A stretch of DNA of 64,000 nt from Bog-473 sp036489775 (GCA_036489775.1 DASXFC010000041.1:54668-118667); one strand, 5' to 3'; shown: positions 38,738-47,988, numbered from the stretch's first letter. Program-made: numbers and translations. The notes: a model not told the origin generated them from the letters alone.

Positions 38738-41563
38738 TCAGCCCAGGGTCGATGTGAAGCGGTAGCTGCCGCTGCCCACGGTCAGGAATGCCAGGCCGTT
38801 GGCGTACGAACCGGTGGAGACACCCGAGAGCGGTCCGACCGCTACACCGGACTCGCGCAGGGACTTCGAGTTGGCCGCCGGCAACGTGATGGTGGCGGCC
38901 GCGTTGGGTGGGATGGTCACCTCGAGGGTGAACAAGGTCGCGCTCTGGGTCCACGACACGTGCACCGGTCCAGCCATGGTCGGGATCGAGCCCTTGGCCC
39001 GGCTCAAACCTCGGCGTGGCGGGTTGACTGCCAATCTCACGGCGCCGTCGCTGGTCGGCTCGACCAGCGAGACCCCGAGCAGGGTCTCGCTCATAGCCAC
39101 CAGAGCCGAGGAGCCCCAGCCGTGCGAGAGCGAGTCGCCGATCAGGTCGCTGGGGATCCAGCTCTCCCAGGTGAAGGTCCCACCGTTGGCCACGATGTTG
39201 GCCCAGCCCGGCGTGCTGCTCCCGGTGAGCAGGCTCACCATGGGCTCCCACAACTCGGCCAGGCCCAGCCCGCGCAGCAGTTCGAGCCCGTGGTTGGGCC
39301 CGACCGAGATCCCGAGGCTGGCCACGAACTGGCCCACCGAGGCCACTGAGGCGGCGGGCACCACGTTGTATGCGAGGGCCAGCGCGTTGGCTTCCTGCGA
39401 GGAGTGGGGGCTCAGCGCTCCGTTGGAGTCCAGCCCGTCGACGTAGTAGCCGCCCCCCGTGAGCAGCAGGCTGTTGATGGCACCGGTCAGCTGCGCCGCC
39501 CGCGACTGCGCCAACGCGGCGCCCGCACTGTCGCCGGCCAGTTCGGCCAGCTGCCCGATGCGGGTGAAGGCGTTGACGCAGAGCACGTTGCTGGCCGTGT
39601 CGGCGGCCACGCTCAAGTCGTAGCCGTAGATCGGATCGCCATCGTCTCCATCGGCCAGCCCGTAGAGCAGCCCGGTGACCGCGTTGCGGGCCGACCACAG
39701 GTAGTCGCTCACCCGGGCCACCGAAGGGTAGAGGATGACCGCACTGTCGCGGTCTCCGGTCGAGAGGTAGTAGCGCCAGATCCATTCGGGATAGCGCGCC
39801 GTGGAGGTGGGATAGTCCCGCGCCCCGTCGTCGTTGGGGTAGATGGCGTTGACCCGGCCGTCGGGATGGAAGCGGGCCTGGCCGCGTTGCACGTCCCGCA
39901 GCGCTTGCCAGCTCATGTTCTGATCGCCGTAACAGCGCATCACCGCCTCGGACTCGTTGGCGGCGTCCCAGAGAAATTGTCCCTTCTCCCGGGTCGGAGT
40001 GTCCACGAACTGCTCGTGGGTGCAGTACAGGCTGGAGCGCGCGTTGAGGCGCCAGACCGCGTCGAGCATGGGCTGGCTGGTGCTGAAGGTGGCCATCGCT
40101 ACCTCGGGCATCTCGGCATGGGTGGCCAGCGCGGCCAGCTGGTCCCGACCGATCGATTCGGGTGGAGTATCGATCTGGAGGTAGCGGAAGCCGAGGTAGG
40201 TGAAGGCCTCGAAGACCTGCTGGCCCGCCCGGGTGACGTAGGTGAAGGAGAGGTTGGTCTCTTGCGTGCCGTGAACCGTGGACACCTGCCCGTCGGGATC
40301 GAGCAGGTACCCGACGTGCATCGGGACGGTCCACCCGTCGGCTCCGTGGAGAAACTCCACCCGCAGCCGCGCTGCGTAGACCGCCCCGAAGTCGGCCACG
40401 ATCGATCCGTTGGGCAACGGGCGCACGCTGACCGGTTCGACCACCTGCTCGACGATGTTGGTTCGCTGCACGTAGGCTGCGCTGAAGGGCGCCGTCCCGA
40501 AGGGGCCGATGACGCCCGGTGCGGCCCAGGCCGTGTCGTCGAAGCCCTGCTCCGACCAGCCCGCCGGGTGGGCCCGTCCGTCCACCCACTCGACGAAGTC
40601 GCCCCCGTCGCTGTTGCGCTGGGGCGTGGGTAGCCACTCGGCCACCTGGGTGTGCCAGCTGCCGTCGCTGCCGAAGGTGACGTGCCGGCCATCGGAGTAG
40701 TGCAGCGACAGCTGGCACAAGAAACCGGGGAACGACACCGGTCGCCCCTGTCCACCGCCGTACCAGCGGTGCAGCGCGCCGACGCCATGACGGCGCCCGG
40801 GATGCAGCAATGCGGTGACGTCGACGCAACGGAAGTACTGCTCATCGGGATAGCAGAAGCTCGGCGAGTGGTCGGCCAGTTGGCCGTCGATGAAGAACTG
40901 ATAGGTGTGGGCGGCGGCCACGAAGGCGGTGGCCCGGGTCAACCTGCCCGCCGGTACCTCGATCTCGGTGCGCACGTACGTGAACTGATCGGGCTGCTGC
41001 GAACCCGCCGCGGGCTGGAGCCACTGGGCCGTCCAGTCGGTGGCCCGCAGGCTGGTGGCGAATGGGGCGGGGGTCGATGGCGCGCTCCACGGCCCGTCCA
41101 CGCCCTTGACCGAAACGGTCCAGCTGTAGGCCGTGTCCGACTCGAGCGTCGGCCCGCTGTAGTACACGAACGATTGGCGGGCCGATGCGACGCGTCCGCT
41201 GTCCCAGAACACCGTCGGGTGACCGGGGCCGGCCCGCCGCACCACGATCCGGTACCCGGCCTGACGGGCGCTGCGGCCGCTGGCGGTGAGTGTCCAGGAG
41301 AAGGCGCAGTCGTCGGGATCGACGCAGATGGGATCAACCGCACCGTTAATGCGCAGCCGATTCGCCCGCATGGGTCCGGCCGTCACCGAGGTCGAAGTCC
41401 CCTCGGTCGACCCCAGCCTTTCGGTCGCCGCCAACCGCACCGGACCGGGCGACGGTGCCATCGCTGGGCGCCCGGCCAACTCGTGGGCCGTGGGCAGCAC
41501 GCTCGCCGCGGCCAGCGTGGCCGAGGCCTTGGCCCCGTTGCCGAGGAAGGTCCGTCGATCCAT
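38738..41563 (-). CDS. Secreted GH78 alpha-L-rhamnosidase
   Basis: 941 residues from the ATG at 41563; a longer frame exists but starts before the Tat signal MDRRTFLGNGAKASATLAAASVLP. The N-terminal part has an Ig-like and a jelly-roll module (FSWTLTASGRSARQAGYRIVVRR; DWTAQWLQPA; RTEIEVPAGRLTRATAFVAAAHTYQFFIDGQLADHSPSF). The (alpha/alpha)6 catalytic domain starts near 470 with CTHEQFVDTPTREKGQFLWDAANES, the GH78 region holding catalytic Glu and Asp, and YPEWIWRYYLSTGD. It should release L-rhamnose from plant or microbial glycosides outside the cell. It follows the NHL protein by 8 bases, so both are co-transcribed. Confidence 0.9.
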   Translation of the reverse strand: MDRRTFLGNGAKASATLAAASVLPTAHELAGRPAMAPSPGPVRLAATERLGSTEGTSTSVTAGPMRANRLRINGAVDPICVDPDDCAFSWTLTASGRSARQAGYRIVVRRAGPGHPTVFWDSGRVASARQSFVYYSGPTLESDTAYSWTVSVKGVDGPWSAPSTPAPFATSLRATDWTAQWLQPAAGSQQPDQFTYVRTEIEVPAGRLTRATAFVAAAHTYQFFIDGQLADHSPSFCYPDEQYFRCVDVTALLHPGRRHGVGALHRWYGGGQGRPVSFPGFLCQLSLHYSDGRHVTFGSDGSWHTQVAEWLPTPQRNSDGGDFVEWVDGRAHPAGWSEQGFDDTAWAAPGVIGPFGTAPFSAAYVQRTNIVEQVVEPVSVRPLPNGSIVADFGAVYAARLRVEFLHGADGWTVPMHVGYLLDPDGQVSTVHGTQETNLSFTYVTRAGQQVFEAFTYLGFRYLQIDTPPESIGRDQLAALATHAEMPEVAMATFSTSQPMLDAVWRLNARSSLYCTHEQFVDTPTREKGQFLWDAANESEAVMRCYGDQNMSWQALRDVQRGQARFHPDGRVNAIYPNDDGARDYPTSTARYPEWIWRYYLSTGDRDSAVILYPSVARVSDYLWSARNAVTGLLYGLADGDDGDPIYGYDLSVAADTASNVLCVNAFTRIGQLAELAGDSAGAALAQSRAAQLTGAINSLLLTGGGYYVDGLDSNGALSPHSSQEANALALAYNVVPAASVASVGQFVASLGISVGPNHGLELLRGLGLAELWEPMVSLLTGSSTPGWANIVANGGTFTWESWIPSDLIGDSLSHGWGSSALVAMSETLLGVSLVEPTSDGAVRLAVNPPRRGLSRAKGSIPTMAGPVHVSWTQSATLFTLEVTIPPNAAATITLPAANSKSLRESGVAVGPLSGVSTGSYANGLAFLTVGSGSYRFTSTLG

Positions 41564-41571
41564 GCTGCTGC

Positions 41572-42792
41572 TCACCCCGGACCGATCGAGCTGACCTGGC
41601 CGGTGTTCTGATCGCTGAAGTACACCCGGCCGTCGGCTGCCACTGCGATGCCCAGGGGTCGGTCGAGGTGGGTGAGGATCCATTGGGTTCCGTCCCCCAG
41701 CCCCGCCGCGGTGTCGATGGGGAGGGCGCCGGCCAGCGTGTACATGTCGCCGGCCGTCATCGATCGTCCGAAGACGGTCGTGGTGAGGGTGGGCACCACC
41801 CGGATGGAGCGCATGTGGGTATCGGTGAGGTAGAGGGCGCCGTCGAGACCGAGCGCGATTCCCTCGGGATCGTTCAATTCGGCCGCGATCCCGACCGCTG
41901 GCACGCCGTCGGAGAGGTAGAGCTGGTACGACCCCGTCCCACCCACCACCACGTTCAGTTGGTTGGCATGGACTTCGAGCACCGACTGGTCGCCGGGGTC
42001 GTCAATGAAGAGGTCGCCGGCCGAGTCGGCCGCGACCGCAACCGGATCGAAGAGCTGACCCGTGACCGCCGGTCCGCCCCGCCCGGCCGAACCGCATACG
42101 CCGGTGCCGGCCACCGTGTAGATGTTCAGGGGCGCCATGGCCTGCCCGTACTGGGTCCCGCCGACAGCCGCCACCTCCCGCACCCGGCAGTTGGCCTCAT
42201 CCGCGATGAAGAGGTCACCGCCCCGGTCGACGGCCAGCCCGGTCGGCTCATCGAGTTGGGCCAGGGGAGCGGGCTGGCGGTCGCCGTTGTACCCGGCCAC
42301 CCCGGTACCGGCGATGTCGACCAATGAGCGCGAGCCTGCCGGTCGCACCATCACCACCCGGTTGGCGGTCGCCTCGGCGATGAAGAGATCGCCCAGCGAG
42401 TTGACGGCCAGACCGGTCGGGTAGTCAACGTCGTTCTTGGCCGTGCCGCATCGGCTTCCGGCCACGTCGTAGAGGCGGCCGGGCACTTCACGGTGGCCGT
42501 AGAGGTCGGCGGGTTGCGCCGCCAGCATGAGCACGCGGCACTGATCGGTGTCGGCGATGAAGAGATCGCCGGCGCTATCGAGGGTCAGGCCGGATGGCGA
42601 GCGCAGTCCCGCTGCCACCGTGGTGACCACCGCCGATGAGCTGGCCGAGTTGGTGGCCGCCGTACTCGTCCCGGCCATGGCGCCGAGCGACAGCCCAGCA
42701 CACAGCACGATGGCCGCCACCCATCCTCGCCATCCCCGCACCGTCTCATCATGACCGGTCTTCTCCACCGCTTTCGGGCATATGGCGTGCAT
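41572..42792 (-). CDS. Secreted NHL-repeat beta-propeller protein
   Basis: About 406 residues from the ATG at 42792, chosen because it leaves a short N tail before the signal helix GWVAAIVLCAGLSLGAMAGTSTA. At least six NHL-type blades repeat the pattern PSGLTLDSAGDLFIADTDQCRV, PTGLAVNSLGDLFIAEATANRVVMV, PTGLAVDRGGDLFIADEANCRV, PVAVAADSAGDLFIDD, PEGIALGLDGALYLTDTHMRSIRVV and PLGIAVAADGRVYFSDQN. It looks like an extracellular binding propeller. It is the first gene of the rhamnosidase operon, so a role in carbohydrate recognition is possible (inference). Confidence 0.88.
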   Translation of the reverse strand: MHAICPKAVEKTGHDETVRGWRGWVAAIVLCAGLSLGAMAGTSTAATNSASSSAVVTTVAAGLRSPSGLTLDSAGDLFIADTDQCRVLMLAAQPADLYGHREVPGRLYDVAGSRCGTAKNDVDYPTGLAVNSLGDLFIAEATANRVVMVRPAGSRSLVDIAGTGVAGYNGDRQPAPLAQLDEPTGLAVDRGGDLFIADEANCRVREVAAVGGTQYGQAMAPLNIYTVAGTGVCGSAGRGGPAVTGQLFDPVAVAADSAGDLFIDDPGDQSVLEVHANQLNVVVGGTGSYQLYLSDGVPAVGIAAELNDPEGIALGLDGALYLTDTHMRSIRVVPTLTTTVFGRSMTAGDMYTLAGALPIDTAAGLGDGTQWILTHLDRPLGIAVAADGRVYFSDQNTGQVSSIGPG

Positions 42793-42857
42793 GTGCGGGC
42801 GGCGGCGCGGCGCGCCATAGTGGGCGCCGCCCTGTACCTGACTCAAAGGAGAGTTCG

Positions 42858-43613
42858 TTGGCTGCACCAGAAGAAGCGCTGTCGGCCCAGAACGTGCACC
42901 TCACTGCACCCGATGGCGCCACCGTGAACGCCTATCAAGCCCTGCCCGCCGGCACAGGTCCCTTTCCCGGAGTGCTGGTGATTCACCACCTCCCAGGCTG
43001 GGATTCCACGACCAAGGAGATCACCCGCCGCTTCGCGGCCAGCGGGTACAACGCCATCTGCCCGAACCTCTATGCCCGCCAGGGCCTCGAGGTGGATCCC
43101 GACGATGCCGCAGCCGCCACCCGCAACGCCGGTGGGGTGCCGGACGAGCAGTTCGTGGGTGACGCCGGCGCCGCCGTCGAGGCGCTACGGGCCCTGCCCA
43201 CCTCCAACGGCAAGGTGGGCGTCATCGGGTACTGCTCGGGTGGACGGCATTCCTTCCTGACCGCCATCAGCCTGCCGGTGGATGCCGCCGTCGACTGCTA
43301 CGGCGCCTTCGTCACCGGCACGGTGCCTGAGGGTTTCCCGCTCAAGGTCACTCCGCTGGTCGATCGCACGGCCGATCTGCGCTGCCCGTTGCTCGGGCTC
43401 TTCGGCCAGGAGGATCAGTTCCCCAGCCCCGAACAGGTGGACGAACTCGAGGCCGCCCTCAAGGACAACGGCAAGACCTATGAGTTCCACCGCTACGAAG
43501 GCGCCGGGCATGCCTTTTTCTCGGTGGACCGCACCGCTTACCGGCCCGAGGCCGCGGTCGACGGGTGGCAGCAGATCTTCAGCTGGTTCGGCACCCACCT
43601 GGCGGGGAGCTGA
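42858..43613 (+). CDS. Dienelactone hydrolase family protein
   Basis: 251 residues from a TTG at 42858. The AAAGGAG ribosome site at 42845-42851 and the absence of family sequence upstream decide this rare start. The triad of dienelactone hydrolases is present: Cys126 (GYCSGGR), Asp186 (FGQEDQ) and His218 (GAGHAFF). VLVIHHLPGWDSTTKEITRRFAASGYNAICPNLYAR is the oxyanion side. It cleaves dienelactones of chloroaromatic routes in model cases; many members have other ester substrates. First of three genes close together. Confidence 0.92.
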   Translation: MAAPEEALSAQNVHLTAPDGATVNAYQALPAGTGPFPGVLVIHHLPGWDSTTKEITRRFAASGYNAICPNLYARQGLEVDPDDAAAATRNAGGVPDEQFVGDAGAAVEALRALPTSNGKVGVIGYCSGGRHSFLTAISLPVDAAVDCYGAFVTGTVPEGFPLKVTPLVDRTADLRCPLLGLFGQEDQFPSPEQVDELEAALKDNGKTYEFHRYEGAGHAFFSVDRTAYRPEAAVDGWQQIFSWFGTHLAGS

Positions 43614-43615
43614 CC

Positions 43616-43876
43616 ATGTGCTCTTACCTCACCGTCTCGACCGATGTGGCCGGCAGCGCCAAGGGACCTGATGGCTGGTTCTCGGTCAAGGAGGCCTCGG
43701 TCTACTTCGACCACCCCTTCCACGCGCCCTTCGACCACACGCTCAACATCGACTTCGTCGATTCCTCCCGCGGTCCGGCCGCTCGGGTGGCGGTCGAGCT
43801 CAGCGCCGACTCGGCCCGCGCCTTGGTGCGCAGTATCAACGAAGCGCTCGAGGCGGCCGGAGCCGCCGCCCGATGA
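43616..43876 (+). CDS. Small DUF6295-like protein
   Basis: 86 residues from the ATG two bases after the hydrolase stop. The sequence MCSYLTVSTDVAGSAKGPDGWFSVKEASVYFDHPFHAPFDHTLNIDFVD is typical of a small actinobacterial family I recall as DUF6295, always short and of unknown function. FDHP...H...HTLNIDF could hold a metal. It overlaps the next gene by ATGA, so the three genes are coupled. Confidence 0.82.
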   Translation: MCSYLTVSTDVAGSAKGPDGWFSVKEASVYFDHPFHAPFDHTLNIDFVDSSRGPAARVAVELSADSARALVRSINEALEAAGAAAR

Positions 43877-44826
43877 CCGAGCCGGCCCCTTCGGCCGGCG
43901 TCCATCTGCCCTGGGCCCAGGTGCCTGAACACGTGCGGGCTTGGGCGGCTGGGCTGGGCCGGGGATCGGTGGATCGCGTCAGTGATCTGGCCGGTGGCTT
44001 CTCGCCCGGGGCCACCTCGCGACTGCACTTCAGCGAGGGCGCCGATGTGTTCGTGAAGGCCGTCGGCCTCGATCTCAATCCGGAGTCGCCGACCCTCCAC
44101 CGGCGCGAGGGCGTGGTGGCCTCCGTGCTGCCGGCGCTCCCGTTCCTGCCTCGCTTCATCGATGCCTATGACGATGAGGACTGGGTGGCGCTGGCCTTCG
44201 AGGCCATCGACGGCCAGCTGCCCGGACGGCCGTGGGAGCCGGCCCAGTTGTCCGCCGCCGTCGAGGCCTTGGTATCGATGCACGACGCGCTGACCCCCTC
44301 CCCGTCGTCGGTGATCCCTCCGGCCGCTGAGCGCTTCGCCCCCCTCTTCGGATGCTGGCGCCTGCTGGCCGAGGCATCAGTACCGCCCGAAGGCCTCGAC
44401 GCTTGGTCGACCCGCCACCTCGACCAACTGAGCGAGCTGGAGTCGGGCTGGACGGCGGCCAGTGTCGGGACGACCCTCCTCCACGGCGATCTGCGTTCGG
44501 ACAACATGCTGGTGACGGGCGACGGGCGGATCGTGGTCATCGACTGGCCGCACGCCGCCGTCGGCGCCCCCATCCTCGATGTGGTCTGTTGGGCGCCGTC
44601 GGTCGTCCTCGAGGGCGGGCCCCTGCCGGAGGAATTGTTGGCCAGCCATCAGAACTGGCGGCAGGTCGATCAGGATGCCGTCGCCGTGTTGGTCGCCGCC
44701 GTCGCCGGCTTCTTCATCGAGCACTCCTTGCGTCCGGCGCCGCCGGGCCTGCCGACGCTGCGCGCCTTTCAAGCGGCCCAGGGTGAGGTGGCCCGCGCCT
44801 GGTTGGAGCGCATCACCGCTTGGTAG
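43873..44826 (+). CDS. Aminoglycoside-phosphotransferase-like kinase (APH family)
   Basis: 317 residues. The kinase core is shown by LLHGDLRSDNMLVTGDGRIVVIDWPHA (HGDLxxxN catalytic loop and the IDW metal Asp) near residues 205-230, after a short N lobe with GADVFVKAVGL (the Lys of the ATP site). APH-like kinases act on antibiotics, choline or many other small hydroxyl compounds, so resistance is not implied. Last gene of the dienelactone hydrolase operon; converges with the metal-dependent hydrolase 6 bases away. Confidence 0.9.
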   Translation: MTEPAPSAGVHLPWAQVPEHVRAWAAGLGRGSVDRVSDLAGGFSPGATSRLHFSEGADVFVKAVGLDLNPESPTLHRREGVVASVLPALPFLPRFIDAYDDEDWVALAFEAIDGQLPGRPWEPAQLSAAVEALVSMHDALTPSPSSVIPPAAERFAPLFGCWRLLAEASVPPEGLDAWSTRHLDQLSELESGWTAASVGTTLLHGDLRSDNMLVTGDGRIVVIDWPHAAVGAPILDVVCWAPSVVLEGGPLPEELLASHQNWRQVDQDAVAVLVAAVAGFFIEHSLRPAPPGLPTLRAFQAAQGEVARAWLERITAW

Positions 44827-44832
44827 CTGATC

Positions 44833-45711
44833 TCAGCGAGCGGCCACGCCCGGCGACGAGGCCAGGTAGGCCAGCGCCACCTCGGTCGAACCTTCCTGCG
44901 AGGGGTGATAGTCGCGGCGCAGGTAGGTCGGGATGGCTCGCAACGCAAAGGTGAACTTGGGCAGGTGGCCCTGGCGCCCGGCCCGCCGGAAGCCGCGCAA
45001 CGTGAAGCGCTCGGTCGTGGTCGGATCGGCCGACATCAGCTGGATCCCGCCGATGGTGAACCCGACGACGAGAGCGATGGCCACCAAGATCATGGACACC
45101 AGCCGCCGCACGTAGCTGCCGCTCACATGCTCGAACAGGTCGAAGGCCACGGCGCGGTGCTCGACCTCTTCGGCGCCGTGCCAGCGCAGCAGGTCCAGCA
45201 TGGCGGGATCAGCGCCGATGACGTCGAGCTCGGCTGACCCGTTGAGGATCCAGTCGCCCAGCACCGCAGTGAAGTGCTCGATGGCGGCGATGGCCGAGAG
45301 GCGCGTGACGAGCCAGGTCTTGCGCAGCGGGCGGGGCACCGTGCGGCCGAATGGCTTGGCCCCGCCCAGGTTGACGCGGGCCCACTCGGCCTGGGCCATG
45401 GCGCGGTCAGTGTCGATGCCGTACCGGCTCAGGTACTCGCGGGCCACATCGTGCGCCCGGGCATGCGTCGCCTCTTGCCCCATGAAACCCTTGACGTCTT
45501 GGCGCAGCTGGTCGTCCGTGATGAGGGGCAGCGCTTCGCGATAAACGTCGCAGAACCAACGCTCCCCCGGGGGCAGCATGATGTGCAGTACGTTCATGAC
45601 ATGGGTGGCCAGCGCGTCGCGCGGCACCCAGTGCAGTGGGGTCTCGCTCAGGTCGAAGCGAGGTCGACGGGCCCGGATCGCCGTCTGCACCGGGGCGGCC
45701 ACGGTACTCAT
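44833..45711 (-). CDS. Putative metal-dependent hydrolase (PF10118 type), membrane-linked
   Basis: 292 residues from the ATG at 45711; the long upstream extension only shadows the neighbouring gene. The ferritin-like helices carry E and H pairs: GERWFCDVYREALPLITDDQLRQDVKGFMGQEATHARAHD, LSAIAAIEHFTAVLGDW and RWHGAEEVEHRAVAFDLFEHV. This is the di-metal pattern of the family. One transmembrane helix (LVSMILVAIALVVGFTIGGIQLM) follows. It overlaps the epoxide-hydrolase-like gene by 4 bases. A role in hydrophobic-substrate oxidation fits the fold but is not shown. Confidence 0.88.
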   Translation of the reverse strand: MSTVAAPVQTAIRARRPRFDLSETPLHWVPRDALATHVMNVLHIMLPPGERWFCDVYREALPLITDDQLRQDVKGFMGQEATHARAHDVAREYLSRYGIDTDRAMAQAEWARVNLGGAKPFGRTVPRPLRKTWLVTRLSAIAAIEHFTAVLGDWILNGSAELDVIGADPAMLDLLRWHGAEEVEHRAVAFDLFEHVSGSYVRRLVSMILVAIALVVGFTIGGIQLMSADPTTTERFTLRGFRRAGRQGHLPKFTFALRAIPTYLRRDYHPSQEGSTEVALAYLASSPGVAAR

Positions 45712-46652
45712 GCGATCCGCGCCTGCTCCAGCTCGGGCGATGTCGTCCCACTCTCGACATAGGCGACGACCTGGCGTACCCATTCGCTGATCAGGTCGGG
45801 GTGGGTGCGGACGACCCAGTGCCCGGCCGGCACCGACCGCCGCCACAGGACGGGAGCCCAATCCTCGAGGCCCTCGATGAGGGCAGGCGTCACGTAGCGG
45901 TCCTTGAGGGGAACGATCAGCTGTACCGGGCAGGTGGCGTGGCCGCGGACGGGGTGGCGCAGGCGGGGACGGATGTTGGCCCGGTAGAGATCGATGCCGT
46001 GTTCGAAGTCGGCGCCAAAGGTCGGTGCCGGCCACTCGGCGTCACCCTGCACACCCTCGATCCGATGGAGCGCCGCCGCCCACAACTTGGGCGTGCGCGA
46101 GCCCCGGGCCATCAGCTTGGGCAGCACGGGCAGGTGGAAGAACGCGATGTACCACGAGTGCAGGGCCTGACTCAGCGTCTTGCGCAGTTCGGCGAATCCA
46201 CCCCCACGCGACACGCGCAGCTTGAGCCCGGCATGGTCGATGGGCGGCCCCGAGATGGAGGTGTAACTGGCGAAGCGGCCGTCCAACCCTGGCGTGACGA
46301 CCGCCTCCCAGCCCTGGATGGATCCCCAGTCGTGGGCCACCAGGTGGACCGGCTTGGACGGGCTGACCGCGTCGGCCACCGCGGCAACGTCCTGCACCAG
46401 CAGGGCCAGATCGAAGTCGGCTCGCTTGGTCGGGACGTCAGAACGTCCGGCACCCCGGACGTCGTAGGTGACGACGTGGTGGTCGGCGCTCAGCCGTTCG
46501 GCCAGCGGGGTCCAGACCGCGCTGGTATCGGGGAAGCCATGGATCAAGAGGACAGTGGGGTGCTCGGCGTCGCCGCGCTCGCCTACGAACAGGTCGAGGC
46601 CGGCTCCCCGGACCCGGCGCTCCCTCACGACTTCATCGATCGCCACGGCCAT
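45708..46652 (-). CDS. Alpha/beta hydrolase, epoxide-hydrolase-like
   Basis: 314 residues. The oxyanion motif is LIHGFPDTSAVW and the nucleophile elbow is VAHDWGSIQGW with Asp108 in place of Ser. The HGFPD plus HDWG pair marks the epoxide hydrolase / haloalkane dehalogenase branch. The end has the AGHWVVRTHPDLISEWV histidine. It should open epoxides or similar through an ester intermediate. It is the first gene of a two-gene leftward operon with the PF10118 protein, and a TetR gene lies just upstream. Confidence 0.9.
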   Translation of the reverse strand: MAVAIDEVVRERRVRGAGLDLFVGERGDAEHPTVLLIHGFPDTSAVWTPLAERLSADHHVVTYDVRGAGRSDVPTKRADFDLALLVQDVAAVADAVSPSKPVHLVAHDWGSIQGWEAVVTPGLDGRFASYTSISGPPIDHAGLKLRVSRGGGFAELRKTLSQALHSWYIAFFHLPVLPKLMARGSRTPKLWAAALHRIEGVQGDAEWPAPTFGADFEHGIDLYRANIRPRLRHPVRGHATCPVQLIVPLKDRYVTPALIEGLEDWAPVLWRRSVPAGHWVVRTHPDLISEWVRQVVAYVESGTTSPELEQARIA

Positions 46653-46662
46653 GCCTCCATAT

Positions 46663-46688
46663 TACGACAGTACGACGATTTTGTCGAA
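46663..46688. promoter_or_regulatory. Possible operator before the epoxide-hydrolase operon
   Basis: A TACGAC direct repeat (46663, 46671) is followed by GATTTT and GTCG, giving CGAC-GATTTT-GTCG (46673-46686). It lies in the 48-base gap between the TetR stop and the hydrolase start, which is AT-rich for this window. Weak evidence. Confidence 0.35.
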
Positions 46689-46700
46689 GTGTTGCACAGA

Positions 46701-47333
46701 TCAAAATGTGAGAGCCGGGAGTAGGAGCTCCGAGAGGAAGGCACGCAGGTCACCCAGGGGCGGGACCAGGACGAGCGTCACCACCAGGCGGATGAGCCAT
46801 TCGGCCAGGATCTTGGGATCACGCCGAGCCAGCGTGCCTGACGCCATAGAGGCGGACAGCATCGGCGTCAGAAATACGGCCACCCGATCGAGCAAGGGCG
46901 GGAGCTCGGCCAGCGTCGACAGGGTGATGGTGTCGGCGTCATCGGCCAGCAGCTTGAGCATTACCGGATGGTTGCGGACATCGTCGATGACCGAAGCCAT
47001 GATCTCGATGATGCCAACCGGTCCCACTGGCGTGGTGGCTCGGCCCGGAATCGACTCGACTAGCCGGTGGAGCTCCCGGGCGGCTAACAAGCGGGCCTGT
47101 TGCGCGATGGTGCCGACCTGTCGGTAGACGGTGGTGCGGTCGACGCCGAGCTCGCGGGCGACGTCCTGGACCGACGTCCGCTTCAGTCCATAGCGGGCAA
47201 AGCACTTGGCGGCGGCATCGAGGAATGGATCGAGCTCCGGCCGGGGTGGCGCGTCGATGCCAACCACTACGGCCGCCAGGTCGACGATCTCGGCGTCGCC
47301 CCCACGGGGTTCGGCGTTGGCCCCCGAGGTCAC
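46701..47333 (-). CDS. TetR family transcriptional regulator
   Basis: 210 residues. The helix-turn-helix is at about 38-80: FLDAAAKCFARYGLKRTSVQDVARELGVDRTTVYRQVGTIAQQARLLAARELHRL. The C-terminal part ends with ILAEWLIRLVVTLVLVPPLGDLRAFLSELLLPALTF, as in many actinobacterial TetRs of lipid clusters. It precedes the epoxide-hydrolase operon on the same strand and is likely to control it. Confidence 0.9.
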   Translation of the reverse strand: MTSGANAEPRGGDAEIVDLAAVVVGIDAPPRPELDPFLDAAAKCFARYGLKRTSVQDVARELGVDRTTVYRQVGTIAQQARLLAARELHRLVESIPGRATTPVGPVGIIEIMASVIDDVRNHPVMLKLLADDADTITLSTLAELPPLLDRVAVFLTPMLSASMASGTLARRDPKILAEWLIRLVVTLVLVPPLGDLRAFLSELLLPALTF

Positions 47334-47413
47334 ACCAAGGTTGTATCACCGTTCCCTCTTTGCGACGACGACGGCATCGTGACCGGGATCGCGACCATCA
47401 CTACGTTGGGGCA

Positions 47414-47911
47414 ATGCAGGGTCGGCGCCTTCGTCCAAATGCCCGAGTGGTCCTGCTTGACCAAAGTGGCCGAGTCCTGCTTCTGCACGTCAACGATCCG
47501 ATGGATGACCAGCCGGCCTTCTGGATCACGCCCGGAGGAGGCTTCGAAGCAGGCGAATCAGCGGTCGAAGCAGCCGTACGCGAGCTGAGCGAGGAGACCG
47601 GTCTGCAAACGTCATCGACTTCACTCGGATCTCCGGTCGCCCGTAGTGAAGGAAGTTGGGAGTTCCGCGGCGAGGCGCTCTACTCAGTGAGTCATCACTT
47701 CTTCCTCCGCACTGACGCGTTCGAGCTCAACGACGAGCACTGGACCGACGAGGAGCGAGAATTCCATCAAGGCTGGCGCTGGTGGAGTGCCGACGAGCTT
47801 GAAGCGACGGTGGAGATCGTCTACCCACCGCGTCTGGCCGGACTCATCCGGATGCTCCACCGAGGAGAACGACCCGAGTCCCCGGTCGAGTTGCCGTTCT
47901 CCTACGAATGA
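47414..47911 (+). CDS. NUDIX hydrolase
   Basis: 165 residues from the ATG at 47414; the upstream part of the open frame is Arg-rich and shadows the TetR gene. The full NUDIX box GGGFEAGESAVEAAVRELSEETGL is present at about residues 42-65, after VVLLDQSGRVLLLHVND. The C-terminal half keeps WWSADELEAT and PPRLAGLIRML. It hydrolyses some nucleoside diphosphate derivative, possibly damaged nucleotides; the substrate cannot be read from the sequence. Single gene; no ribosome site of note. Confidence 0.9.
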   Translation: MQGRRLRPNARVVLLDQSGRVLLLHVNDPMDDQPAFWITPGGGFEAGESAVEAAVRELSEETGLQTSSTSLGSPVARSEGSWEFRGEALYSVSHHFFLRTDAFELNDEHWTDEEREFHQGWRWWSADELEATVEIVYPPRLAGLIRMLHRGERPESPVELPFSYE

Positions 47912-47968
47912 ATAGCGGCGGCGAACCCATCACGGGAATTGGCTGTCGCTATTGACCAAACGTATACA

Positions 47969-47986
47969 CTCAGAGTACTCTCTGAG
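47969..47986. promoter_or_regulatory. Perfect inverted-repeat operator of the PadR-ABC operon
   Basis: CTCAGAG-TACT-CTCTGAG has perfect 7-bp arms; ATAC (47964) and GTAT (47987) extend the symmetry with a one-base slip. It ends 2 bases before the PadR ATG, so binding would block transcription or the start region. Autoregulation by the PadR protein is likely. Confidence 0.68.
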
Positions 47987-47988
47987 GT

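Noticed and set aside
42801..42831. GGCGGCGC...GCGCCGCC inverted repeat before the dienelactone hydrolase
   Set aside because: Eight-base arms made only of G and C with a 15-base loop are expected by chance in such GC-rich DNA; no sign of an operator.
43873..44826. Antibiotic resistance gene (aminoglycoside phosphotransferase)
   Set aside because: The kinase fold is clear, but the family is broad and the neighbours are metabolic; resistance cannot be claimed.
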